DNA of 64,000 bases from Stenopsyche tienmushanensis (lineage: Eukaryota > Arthropoda > Insecta > Trichoptera > Stenopsychidae), in the NCBI GenBank assembly GCA_008973525.1, contig WACJ01000404.1, forward strand, positions 62,001 to 126,000, read 5' to 3'. Under the pieces are notes generated by a model. The model was not told the DNA's origin, did no database searches, and saw nothing but the letters and a program-made list of their open reading frames with translations. The position numbers and the translations under genes were made by a program. Of the stretch, positions 37,915 through 49,360 are shown piece by piece (within the stretch, counting starts at the first letter, position 1; each line of letters opens with the position of its first letter).

Positions 37915-40735
37915 TAGACTACATTATAGAGATAGCAGCTTGATGACGTCTATGCCAAAAGTATGATAATATCTTCCATATTAATTTAAGTCAAATAAAA
38001 GCAGCATAAATGTTCAATATTTATCTTGCATACACAAGATAAATAAAGCAGGTAAGAGTCAACCAAATAGACCCAATTCTCTGAAGGCTCTGAAGCTTCT
38101 CAAATCAGAGCCAAATATTTTGCATACTTTTTAAACGGTATATTGCAAAAAGTTCACAGGTCATATAACAATTATTTGCATGAAAAATACTACACAAGGC
38201 ATTGTTTCAATTCAATAAAATTGAATAGCATGATAGGCCTCAACCTAATTCGGTAGTGTTCAATGTTGACAGCACGTTGGTGTATCCAATGTAAAAAAGG
38301 ATAGCAAAAAGTTGTACCAAGGCCGCTTTAAAAGAGTACGTCTACCAATTTATTTAATAATTATGCTTGTCTGAGTCTGCAGAATGGCCTTTTTGAACCA
38401 GACAATGTATGTGAAATTTATGACAATTCAACAATTTATGTGAAAATTTATAATATTTAAGATCATATATTATGTGCGTACATCAGCATGATTTTTGCCA
38501 GGTAGTACGCTCATTTGAAATTGAATACACTGCTCAAATGCTTGGATTGCCTGAATTAAACATGATTTTAGCATAAAAATTGGGTCGCATGATTTTCTGA
38601 AAATAGACGGAAATAGGTCGATCACCTCTCGGTGAATACGATAGGTTTCAGTCAGCATTATTTAAAGCTTAACACATTAATGCCCGCTTTAACGTCCATA
38701 TGATATTAGTGTGCCGTGCGCCGATAATTTATTCAATGTTCGGAATTGTCGTGTATTCATATCTTCAGCCGATTGCTATGAAATGGTTATAGTTAAATAT
38801 AGGATCGTTCTCAAATTAATCATTCATGTGCAGATATAAAGCATTGGAGAATTGTTTCGATGTGAATATTTAAATGAATTTATAATGTAAAAACATAGTA
38901 TCATATTGACGAAGTTGAATTGTGAAGAGAATTTGGATAAAATTTTAATTTTAGTATGTCAAGAAGAGAAATTATACTATAGAAAAGAAATCGTTCGAAA
39001 TGTCGATTTAGAAATTTTATTAGAAGTCCTTAAATACCTAATAATTTCCATTAATTTGATACCTTGAAATGGCTTTCTCGTTATAAAATATAAATTTATA
39101 TATAAATTTTAGAAGCTCTTTAGATATTAATCAATTTCATAATATTGAAAATTTAAGATTTATGGAATTTAACTTAAATTTAACGTCACTATATTTAAAT
39201 AATAAAATAAGATTTTTCCATCAGTTTTCTTTTGGAAAATATTTTGATTGACTTTCATTGAAAATCCATATTTTTTTAAAAAAACTGACCGCTCTTCAAT
39301 AAAAAAGAGGTATTAATTATTGTATTAGATTGTCCAGTTAAAAATGTCGTTTTTTTCATACTTACTTTTTGACCATTAGTTGTGTTTCAGCCATCCCTTT
39401 GACAACACGTATTGTATATTTTGTTAGTCGACTAACATCTGGAGAACGTTATTTCCCACAAATTTTTTTTTTTCAAACCGCAATTCATGATGGTGTATTT
39501 TGTGCCGAAAAACAATTTACACAAAATTGCATACTGTACGAATATCTTTAAAAAATTAGTGCAACAACTGCAATTAAAAATATTTGTGATACACTCGGAG
39601 AATCTCTAACTCTTTGTCAATGCTTAATTCAATCAAAGTTATTGAATCCAAATTCATGCCAAACAGATACGATTTCGAATCGGAAATATAAAGAGGTGAA
39701 TAAGCAAGATCCAATTTAATCATTTCTGTCCATCATTGGTGATTTTATCACGGCCAAATGACTATGTCAAGTTCGATTAAAAGTTCAATGTCGATATGAA
39801 CGTATCGTGTAACATAGCTCACCATAAATAATTGACACCGCGCTGTGAAGCTCTTTACGCTTTTTGCTGGTAAATGCTTCTTTTTATGGTTGTTGGCGAT
39901 GATTGACACTGTACAGAGGATATGGAAGAATTTCAGGAAAGAGAAGTAGCCGCCATATCGACGAACGAATGGTTTGTTTAATAGGAAACCAGATGCTATA
40001 CAAAAAAATCAATGAATTTATAGTTCGATTTCTTTTAGCCTTGATAGATTCTAAAGCAATTTTCGGCGTATCCAATTTGGATTAATTTATAAGCACAAGT
40101 TCTGCGTTTTGTAATCTTATGCCCAGACCATATAATAATTATTGGAAATCGATCCCAATTGGGAAAAAAATCAAATCATACACATTAGATGGAATGAGAG
40201 CTCTTATTTGAACCATTATCAGTATTATGATATCCTGCGGTTTGCTGCTATCCAATACGCACTTCCTAGTATTCATGACGCGAGCTGTCAACAATAATAA
40301 TGATTTATATTCTTAAAAATTTCCCAATGATCGATCTGCGAATAGTGCAGTTTTGTAGAGCAACATGTGCGATTCTTAGCATTGAAATAAACAAAACTAC
40401 AGATTTAAACGACCTCGAAGATCTGTTGAAAGTGTGCCAAGTCGTAACGAACGCTAAAATAAATAAATAATCCGTCATATAGATTGCAAGCTAATCCTAC
40501 AATTTCCAATCAGTGTTATGCATTGGAAATGGGAAATACTAAAATAGTTGAAATATTAGGCAACTGCTCTATATATCATCACCATGCCACGAGCCCACAG
40601 CGTTACCAAGACATCTTTAACACAAAATCAATTTAAAATATGCATCAATGAAATGTTACATGAAGTTGGATGGTTTCAATCGTGACCCAATTTTCCCCTT
40701 TAGGACTCATTTTTAGTGAGGAAACAAAAAGTCTA
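37915..40735. other. Intergenic stretch
   Basis: AT-rich. Short frames around 39.37-39.55 and 39.88-40.09 kb have no recognised motifs, and the latter pair overlap on opposite strands. Nothing is called. Confidence 0.3.
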
Positions 40736-40739
40736 GAGG

Positions 40740-41085
40740 AGCTACAATAGATCAGGACTGAAGGGAAGCAGGGGAACCAATAGAGTATGGGTCTTGGCCA
40801 GAAAATCGTTGACAATGAAGGCGCTGTGGCTTGGCGTGTTCAAATATTCGGTTACAATGCGATAAACGATTGTTTTTGTTATATCGATGGATGTCCACTG
40901 CAGGGTTCATCGGTGAACTCCTCTTGGCCCTTCTTAAACAACTTGTGCCATCGAATAACGTGTGATATGGACAAGCGATCACTCCCAAAGACTTGCTGAA
41001 TTAATAGAAACGTTTCGGTGGCGGATTTCCGAAGTTTGATGCAAAATTTAGTAGTGATCCATAGAACGACTGTAAATATTTTAGA
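40740..41085 (-). pseudogene. Internally deleted mariner transposase, family M3
   Basis: On the minus strand, TKFCIKLRKSATETFLLIQQ, then SDRLSISHVIRWHKLFKKGQ and DEPCSGHPS (41.06-40.88 kb) are the helix-turn-helix and linker of an irritans-type mariner. They are followed immediately, in another frame, by TPSHSAFIVNDFLAKTHTLL and PFSPDL (40.84-40.75 kb), the C-terminal catalytic end. The whole core between them is deleted. Inverted ends were not identified. Unlike M1 and M2 in sequence. Confidence 0.8.
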
Positions 41086-41107
41086 TGCGGCTTTTATTGC
41101 TTTACAC

Positions 41108-41304
41108 CAGCGGTTCCTAATCTGGGAGTAATTACCCTTGCAGGGGTAAAGCATGCAGAGGTAATAATGTTGGTATTTTTGGTATGTAGATAATAGCATG
41201 ACAAATCGGCGTTACGTGGCTGGGCACAGATTTTAAAGGGAGGTAAAATCAGATTCACTGATAGGCCATAGGGATAACAAGACCTAAAAGATTAGGAACC
41301 GCTG
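41108..41304. mobile_element. hAT-type MITE with 8-bp target duplication
   Basis: A 197-bp element with ends CAGCGGTTCCTAATCTGGG and the complement of the first 15 bases, AGATTAGGAACCGCTG-type, on the right. It is flanked on both sides by the identical octamer CTTTACAC (41100-41107 and 41305-41312). CAG/CTG ends plus 8-bp duplication are diagnostic of the hAT superfamily. No coding sequence. The intact duplication suggests a fairly recent insertion compared with the decayed mariner next to it. Confidence 0.92.
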
Positions 41305-41409
41305 CTTTACACAAATTATAGTATAATAAAAAAATAGATTTTTTGTATTTCTTTTTACTATTTGTTAACGATTTTTTACTATTTTTTGCCCTTTATCTGG
41401 TTCAATCTC

Positions 41410-41650
41410 TTCAAGTCCCTATTAAGCTGTGTTTGTGTAATATATTAAAAGTGCTAGTGGTTGATTTATGCTGTTCACGCACACACACATAGTAGGTGCG
41501 GCGCATGCGCGCAGTGTTTCTATGTACGTTTGCGTGTGATGGAGAGAGTAGAAACGTTTCTCCCTCTCTTTCCGACCAACTGCCGATTGGAGCTTCCCTT
41601 TTCATTTTGTTCAACCCAAATTTGCCCTACCGCGCCTATAAATGCCCGAT
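41410..41650 (-). repeat. Dispersed repeat B, copy B3
   Basis: In reverse it carries GGTCGGAAAGAGAGGGAG, the CATCACACGCA...GCGCATGCGCCGC tract, and ATATTACACAAACACAGCTT, matching both halves of the copies at 59.3-60.0 kb. Overlapping open frames on both strands here (60-70 codons) are a by-product of its GC-richer composition. Confidence 0.5.
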
Positions 41651-41824
41651 AGGGTATTTAAAAACCATAAATACAAAGACTCTAAAATATCATACCCAGT
41701 TTTCCTGAGATTTAAGTAGAGATTGAGATCCGAATAATTTTCACCATCTTCAAAAAACGCTAGTTATGTTACTCAATATAATCATCCGAATTCCTTGTCG
41801 AGAAGATCATCCTTCGATTCGTTC

Positions 41825-41910
41825 ACCCTGGGGGCTTGCTGGGTGAGCACTTACAAATAGAACTTTGAGGTCATTCTACCTGCAATATCGAGCGCATGAC
41901 GAGGAGAATC
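41825..41910 (+). repeat. Short dispersed repeat E, copy 2
   Basis: GCTTGCTGGGTGAGC and GAACTTTGAGGTCATTCTAC CTGCAATATCGAGCG match the block at 26.34-26.40 kb with substitutions. Confidence 0.35.
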
Positions 41911-44725
41911 TGAATATTATTTACATCGAATATTTCCTTTGGATTGAAGATAAAATATTAAAAATATTGCAATTCCAACAAAGATTTTCCATCATATTGT
42001 AAAATTATATAACGTTGCTACGTTTTTGCTACAATAAAAAATACATTTTCATTCATTTATCTTATCTTAATAGCGCCGAATTGAATGACCGCCTCTTAAT
42101 AAGCATGATTGTAAGCCTTGCATAATTAATAACAAAGATATTTGACAATGACGCAATATTTCTTAGTAGATGTAAATTCTTAATATTTCATAGGACAAAT
42201 CCGCAGAATTTCTTAAAATAAACATCAACAAAATGGCGGAAGTTCGCTTGATATGTGTCAATGTAACAATATCAAGATATTGTGATTTATGGCTGTAGTA
42301 TCATCAAGTTCGCGACTCTATTTGGCGTCTATGAATGATTATAGTTTTGGCTGATAATCATATTTTTTTAATTAGTTCATAACTTATCACATATATTATT
42401 ATGCGTGAAGACTGAATACTGTGAGGTTATCATTTTTATATGCTGCAAATTGACCGAATAATACTTATGGATCGTAAAATTATACTTATTTGTATAAGAC
42501 GGAGAAATTGTTGAAAGACGCAATGCGAGTCGTCATTTAAGGGTCTCGTGTACTATGCACTGATTCTCAATCTGAGCATTGTACATTGTGTGCTGAATGC
42601 ACATTTGTTTGATATTTTGCGAATATTATTGGATTTCAAGTGTTCTATTTGAGATGGATAGAAGAGGATGACGCACATTTCGTGCTTCTTTAGAGTGGTC
42701 TTTGATGTTTCTTCTGATCTGCTCGTATAGAATTTGGCGCCAATTCGATCTAAATTTGCGTTTATAGATGGTTTTGCGACTTTAGTGACATCCACACAGT
42801 GGGTTGATGACCTCTTTTTGTGCATAATTAACAATCGTGTGATTCGCTTTGGCAATTTTAGTCAATGTGCTTTTCAGCAATGATGGAACGGTGTCGTTGA
42901 CCATGGCTTAATCCGACGCACAATCTCGATGTGATACGTAAATTCCATTCGGCATCGATGGTGCTGCTGAAACTCTTAGTATTTCGTAGTTGATGATGTG
43001 GATATTGAAGATGGTGCTATTCATTTGATTGTTGTATATAAACTATGTATTGCCTCACTATTATTTTAACGTCAGCGCGGCGTCCGCGAACTATTCGGTG
43101 GGTTTGCATTAATTTTCAGTATTGAGTTGACGGCCGAGCAGTTGACAGCTTGCCAGATTATGAGTATTCTCACGAATATTTTTAAAAACCTATTGTTTTT
43201 AAATTGACAAGTGTCAAAAGTGGTAATAATTCTTTTAGCAGCATGTGCATTGTATAAACAATCAATTAGATGTTATCGCGACATATTATAAACAGTAGTT
43301 TATTAATTACCATTAATAAATATTTTACAACTTGATGGTCAATGTGATTAGTAAATCGATCCTATTGTGTTTTTATAATGAATAATGATAATTAATGACA
43401 GTGACTTAAAACAGATTTTTGAACTTATATTGCATTATTTGTGTGAATTGAATCAAGCAAAGTAACTAGGCCAACAGTTGACATTTGAAATTTCAACCTT
43501 TCTACACGAAATACAAAGATGTCTTTATATTGGTACAATGTCAATGATGCACAGTGTGATTGTAATTATTGACCGCAACAACCAAATTATGCATCTTCAA
43601 GGTTAGTTATCAAAAAAAAAAAAAAACACCATAATATCATATATTTTTCTATACTTAAAAAATACCAAGATATGTCCAAATTATTTGAAATGTCATCTTA
43701 TTCTCAAAGAATCAACAAGGAAAATCATTAATAAAATTAGTATTAATATGCTAATCGAAAGGCATATGATATTCTTGTTTCCAAGCAAATAAAATGGATA
43801 ATTCTGTATCGTTATCAGTAAAATTGCAATTTTGTATAGTTCATGCCATTGACATCGATGACATGCATCAATAACATTTTCAATTGCGTTTCATTTAAAA
43901 ACAACAGCTGTTGGTAATATAATTGTAATGGAGACCGCTTTAGATCGATTCAATCAATTTTGTAAGACTTTAAAGCATAACATTAAGTACGTTCGCTGCT
44001 CTCAGTCATATGTTTACGCGCGTAACACACAAACATACGAACTGTAACAAATGCACACATACGTATTCACGCAAAAAATAATGCTGCTTTTACTTTTTGA
44101 TCTAAATAATTTCTCATAGATTTCTGTATTTAATCCACTGCCAAAGTTTTTGAATCGACGATATGTGTGCTCTCGACGAAATAATTGTGCGAAAATGAGG
44201 AAATCGCCTAAAATAAATTCGGACAACAAGAGGACCGATAGTAAATTCTCTAACCCAAACATTCCCGCGATGTATGAAACGCCTGTGCCAAGTATCTAAT
44301 TTGCGCCCCCCCCCCGAAATTAAAAAAGTTAAATAATGCTATTATAAATGCAATATATTAAATATTATTATAATGTATATTTTGTAACCTCATTTGGCGC
44401 GAACCACCTATGTAAGTTAGCCTCTGAGGGGAATTTCGTGATCGGAGATTTGTGTGTCCAACTGGTCCGCTTTTCTAACCGCTGACATATGGAATGAGCG
44501 CCTCGAAATCCGACGCCATACCTGAACATATCTATAGAACGATTACGAACCTTCAGTATAAAAAAATAAATTATAATTATAATATTATTATCCATTTCTG
44601 CTTCTAAGTAAGGGTTATAAATTTGCAATTTATTTATATAAATCTCTTTCTAGAAATGTTAAACATTTTAAAATTATTATATATATCAATATAATATAAA
44701 TAATTATTTAAAAGTATAGTATGAG
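41911..44725. other. Intergenic stretch with an unassigned GC-richer segment
   Basis: Mostly AT-rich. About 42.55-43.15 kb is GC-richer and holds a 100-codon minus frame (42553-42855) with no recognised family, plus a CpG-rich patch at 43.07-43.15 kb (GCGCGGCGTCCGCGAAC) that could be a promoter or untranslated exon. A poly(C) tract lies at 44.31 kb. Confidence 0.25.
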
Positions 44726-44730
44726 GAATA

Positions 44731-45630
44731 TCCTGAAAGTAAGTGTACTGTGACAATAACGAGCGCTGTGGTTTTTTGTTTTTTAAGAGTTGACCATACC
44801 GAATGATAGAAGGGGATCTCCTGACAAAGCTAGCATAGTAGGAGCACTATAGTACATAAATTCACGTTGTAATGTCCAGTTGCATGAAAGATTTCGGTAA
44901 GAAATTCCACCAAGTGCGAGCGGGTCAATAGCGCCCGCGAGTTTCTTGTGCGACTTGAATTGGAAGGTGAGGACTTTCCGAGCTCTATTGTGACTGGAGA
45001 TAAAAATGGGTGGCTCATTAAACGTCTGAGTCAAAAAGACAATCGTCACAGTGGTGTCACACCGATTCCCCATCTGCCAAAAAATTCAAAACCACAATTT
45101 CGGACCTCAGTGTTTTGGGACCGATAAAATATAAATTTGGTCGAATTTCTGCCTCAGGGAGATCATCAATGCACAACGATATTGTGAGATCCTAAAAACC
45201 AAAAAAGAAGCATTCAAAACAAAAAGAGGGGTATGTTGATGAGAGGAGTGTGCTTGTTGCACAAGAACGCCCGTCCTCACACAGCCTTGAACATATTCGG
45301 TTGGGATGTTTTGAACAACCCCCATATTCCCTTGACTTGGCACCTTGAGATTATCATCTTTTTCCCTCCCTAAAAAACACATAGGTGCAATTAAATAAAT
45401 TTTCAACCGATGAGCAGGTGCAGAAAGAGGTTCTGAAGTGGGGGAAGGAGCTGGTGGGAGACTTTTTTAAGGAAGATAGAATGAAGCTTGTGCCACGGCT
45501 CATCTGATTAATTGAACGGGATAGTGATTATATTGAATATTAGTTAACAAGTATATTAACAATATCCTGATTTTTTTTAAATATATTTTTTCTAACAAAA
45601 TATAAAAATTTAGTACACTTACTTTCGGGA
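44731..45630 (+). mobile_element. Mariner element, family M2, copy 1 (decayed)
   Basis: A 900-bp element between TA duplications. The left end TCCTGAAAGTAAGTGTACT pairs with the right end, whose complement is TCCCGAAAGTAAGTGTACT. Plus-strand coding is frameshifted: TSVFWDR, LVEFLPQGDHQ, RGMLMRGVCLLHKNARPHTA (second catalytic position, Asp replaced by Lys in LLHKNARPH), then a degraded PYSLDLAP-type segment and FSTDEQVQKEVLKWGKELVG. The 5' third of the transposase gene is missing. Inactive. Confidence 0.88.
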
Positions 45631-47850
45631 TATGATTTCAAAGATCTGTACGGGTTTACTTAACCAAATATGCTTTTAGATTAGAACTAAAACTTGACCG
45701 ACATTTAATTGAATGGATCAATTAGTTTGCTTATATATATACATACTGCTTAACCCACAAGTTGTAATGTCTGTGTCATATTTTAATAGCTCATTCAAGA
45801 ATCGATCATCTAGCCTACACTTTAAAGGTTAATGTTTATCATCAATTCTTGATCTTTGACATTTAAGAACGCATTTCATACAGCAACCGATCTTGATATG
45901 TGTATATTAATTTTTCACATCGCCACCTGCGAAAATCTTGCCCGCGATATAACGCCAGGACGAGTTTATCTTTTGAGGCGATGACCTCACTAAAAAACAG
46001 GATATCATGCAAGAAAGTTCAAAACACGAAAAGTCTAAAGTGGCGGTGTTCTTTCAAAGATGTGATGTCATTAATTAATTTAACAACTAGTATGAACTCC
46101 AATGGACTAATTCGCCTAGTTATATCGTCACAAGATTCTTTGATGCTGATGTTTCGAAATTAAGGCACCTCATAACGCTCAATAATGGATTACAATTGCT
46201 AATGACGGAAATTACTAAGATTATTTGTAATGTCGTCAAGAATTATGGTTGGAAAACGTACATACATTAACCAAATTCAAATTATCTAATTGAGGACAAA
46301 TTACGTGGTTTTCCAGCAAACTGGGTCTGGCCCACATTAGCTTAAGTGGCTACTAATTCAAGAAAATCAAACGCAACGTTCTTGTTTTTTTTTTTCAAAA
46401 AGACACAAGTTCACTCACCGATAAATTTTTAATTAAAACCCATTTCATTTACAGGAAATGCTAAAATTGGTCCCTTTGAACATACAATTTCATATCCGTC
46501 AGACTATTTTAAATATAGAAACACGCGCCCACAGATTTATGGCGAGATTAAATAGTTCCAACAACATGGTGAAATGCGATAAAATGAAAATAGTTTCACA
46601 GATACAGCCTAATTTTTCGGATGAAAAATGCACTCTTTTATTCCACAACGTTTGAGATAAGTCTTATCATTCAATATTTAATGTGGGCGTTCTGGAATGA
46701 CAATTGATACTGTCTGAAAAACATAAACAAAGCATACATTTGATATCAAAATGAATGGTCTTTAGTTTGTTCGATCGATTGTGGTTCCGTGGGAACGTGC
46801 CCAAATTTTATTATGCTATAGTTTCATCTAGAAAGAAGATGCATACCAGTGCCCAGATACTAACGAAGATTTCTTTTCTTCACATTTTTTTTGATCGAGC
46901 TTTGAGAATATTTGGATGTCTTCTTCTTTGGTCTCTTTTTCTTATAAATTCAATTGCCAGCACAATAAATATTACCACAATTGGAATGGAAAATGACGCA
47001 ATCTAATGGTAGTGTTTGAATTCAAATATATCATGATGAGTATCCACGACTTTTCTCTCAATGTTCAATTAATAGGATATAACACTTTTTTGTAGTAATA
47101 AATATGGTAAAAATGGCTTCGAAGTTCGAAGCTATTGATTATATTAATTTAATTGAAATAACTTAAATTTAATGATGAAGTTAAACCTGTTACTGGGTGT
47201 CGATATCGAACTTCAGAGTAAGCGATTGTTTCTTGTCGCCTAATTGTCTATTCTGACTTGTATAGGCCGAAACGGAAGTTGTGCGCAACGATGAAGTAAT
47301 ATCAAACAATTATATGGAAGTACGTTTTGAAATAAACATAGGATGATTCCTTTATTTTATTATTTTTGGATTGAAATCCAAATAATAGCAGAACAAACTT
47401 TAACCCTACCAACAAATTTAGGAGATCAGTGTTAATATTCGTGATGGATCCTCCCAATCCAGGTTTAGTCTAATTTCATGAACTTACATTATATAAGTAA
47501 AATATAAGTTATATGCACATAAAATTGTTATTTGTCTTATTCGATGTGATGTTTCTTTGTGTGCCAATTGACCTCACAATCTGTCATTGCACTGAACTCA
47601 AACATCGTTATAAATTGAAATGATTTATAATACATGTTTAAATGCTTCATCTTGTATATAGGAACAATTTCTTTAAATTGGTAATTTATTATAAAGCACG
47701 TATTAATCGTGCGACAGTATAATACCAACGATGAAAATCGCGCGCGAAGAATTTCAATTTAAAAATGACTAGTCTTCAATATCCTATGGCACGTTGCGAA
47801 GAATTATTTCGACGATTGTTAAATTCAACACAAACCTTTTTCATTTAAGT
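45631..47850. other. Intergenic stretch
   Basis: AT-rich. Short plus frames at 45.90-46.16, 46.46-46.66 and 46.76-47.01 kb have no recognised motifs. Nothing is called. Confidence 0.3.
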
Positions 47851-47851
47851 A

Positions 47852-48646
47852 TTAGGGTGTCCCATAAGTTTCTTTCGTTTTCATATTAAGAAAAAAATAA
47901 ACAATAATTTGTATTACATCAAAATTTATTGAATAATATATGATCCATTCTGTTCTATTACATTTTTCCATCTCTCCAGAAGACTCATAATGCCTTCTTG
48001 CCAAAATTTCCCAGGTTTATTGGCAAAATATTGTTCAAAATACTAATAATTTATTTTTGACGAGCAAAGACACATGAGGCCTGACGTTATCGTGATGAAA
48101 AACAACACCTCGTCTGTTCGCTAATTCTAGCCATTTTCTGGCAATTGCATCCTTTAGATTGTCTAGTTGGAAACAATATTTTATTGAATTGATCGTTTCA
48201 CCTTGCTGAAGTAGCTCATAATAAACTTCCCCCTTTCCAGTCCCACCAAATGCATAGCAAAACTTTTTTTGGATTTAGGCCAGGTTTAGCTACAGTTAAA
48301 GCTTCTGTACCCTTGGTCCAAGACCGTTTATGTTGGATACTCTCATAGAGTATCCAACTTTCATCTCCAGTGACAAGTCTCTTCAAAAAAGGTTGGCTAT
48401 TATGTCGTTGGAGAAGAAGATCGCATGTTGAAATATGCTGGAGTTTATTTGAGTCAGTCAGTTCATGAGGAAGCCACACATCTGAACGATTGATGTAGCC
48501 CAATTTTGTCAGATGATTATGGACGGATGTTCGTGGAATTTCTAACTTGTTAGCTATTTCGCGAACAGTATATCGCAGGTTTTCTTCAACCATGGCTATG
48601 ATTAGATCTGTGTTCATTTGCGAAAGACACTTATTGGACAACCTAA
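47852..48646 (-). mobile_element. Mariner element, family M1, copy 3 (longest)
   Basis: A 795-bp copy between TA duplications, ends TTAGGGTGTCCCATAAGTTT and complement. The minus-strand transposase starts at the ATG at 48617, adjacent to the terminal repeat: MNTDLIIAMVEENLRYTVRE, EIPRTSVHNHLTKLGYINRS (helix-turn-helix), then LVTGDESWILYE with the first catalytic Asp and LCIWWDWKG. The frame then fails; a remnant near 48.05-48.13 kb still reads like the ...HDNARPH region on the minus strand. It is the best source for the family transposase but is inactive. Confidence 0.9.
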
Positions 48647-48659
48647 TACTATTATGAAA

Positions 48660-49360
48660 GAATTTACCGTTGCTTTCCAAATCATTTCCATGGTGGACTG
48701 ATTCGTTTTAGTGTTTATTGTTTTCAAAAGCAGGAAATCAAACTAAATCTGAATCAAGGCGATCGATCGAACTTATTCATATTTTTAATCTCTTAAATGT
48801 TTTTGTTAGGGGAAAAAATATTCTACTATCAGGATCTGAACTTGAATATTTTTTAATAAGAATTTAGGATCTAATCTACATCAACGAGATAGTTTTAAAA
48901 TATACAAACGAATCAGAAAGATTGGACTCCATATACTCTAAGAAGTCGTGGTTTTTAAAAATAGTTTTTTTTTTTATTTTCCAAAGAAAACCACTTAGTC
49001 TTTTACACCATCAGAACTTTCTATCGAAAATGATGCTTGAGCGCTTGAAATGGTCCACTGAATAAGGATACGCTAATAAAACAGTTAATATGAATATGAC
49101 CTTTTCTTTTGAATGGATGTAGAAAAAGCCCTAGTCCTAATATTAGCATTTAGTAATAGCTTCAAAAAATTAAAGATATTTAGCTTTTCTCTTGTATTAA
49201 AGGGCTATTCTTGCTATTAAAGGGCATTCTATATTATATTTTAGGGCTCACTTAACATGCTATTGAAATGAGGGCGTTAAATATTGTTATCGAAGCTTTT
49301 TATTGATAGTGTAACGAATTCAATATTAAATATTTTGATATAGTTATATTTTTGTTTCAG
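48660..49360. other. Upstream region or 5' intron of the rhomboid gene
   Basis: AT-rich, no coding. It ends in a strong acceptor, TTTTTGTTTCAG at 49349-49360, implying that at least one untranslated exon lies further upstream. Confidence 0.35.

Noticed and set aside
41461..41708. Overlapping plus and minus frames as a small gene
   Set aside because: The region is a reversed copy of repeat B found at 59 kb; the frames are not kept between copies.
44783..45406. Minus-strand frames of 96 and 99 codons
   Set aside because: They overlap the mariner element, whose transposase motifs (FLPQG, ARPHTA) are on the plus strand.
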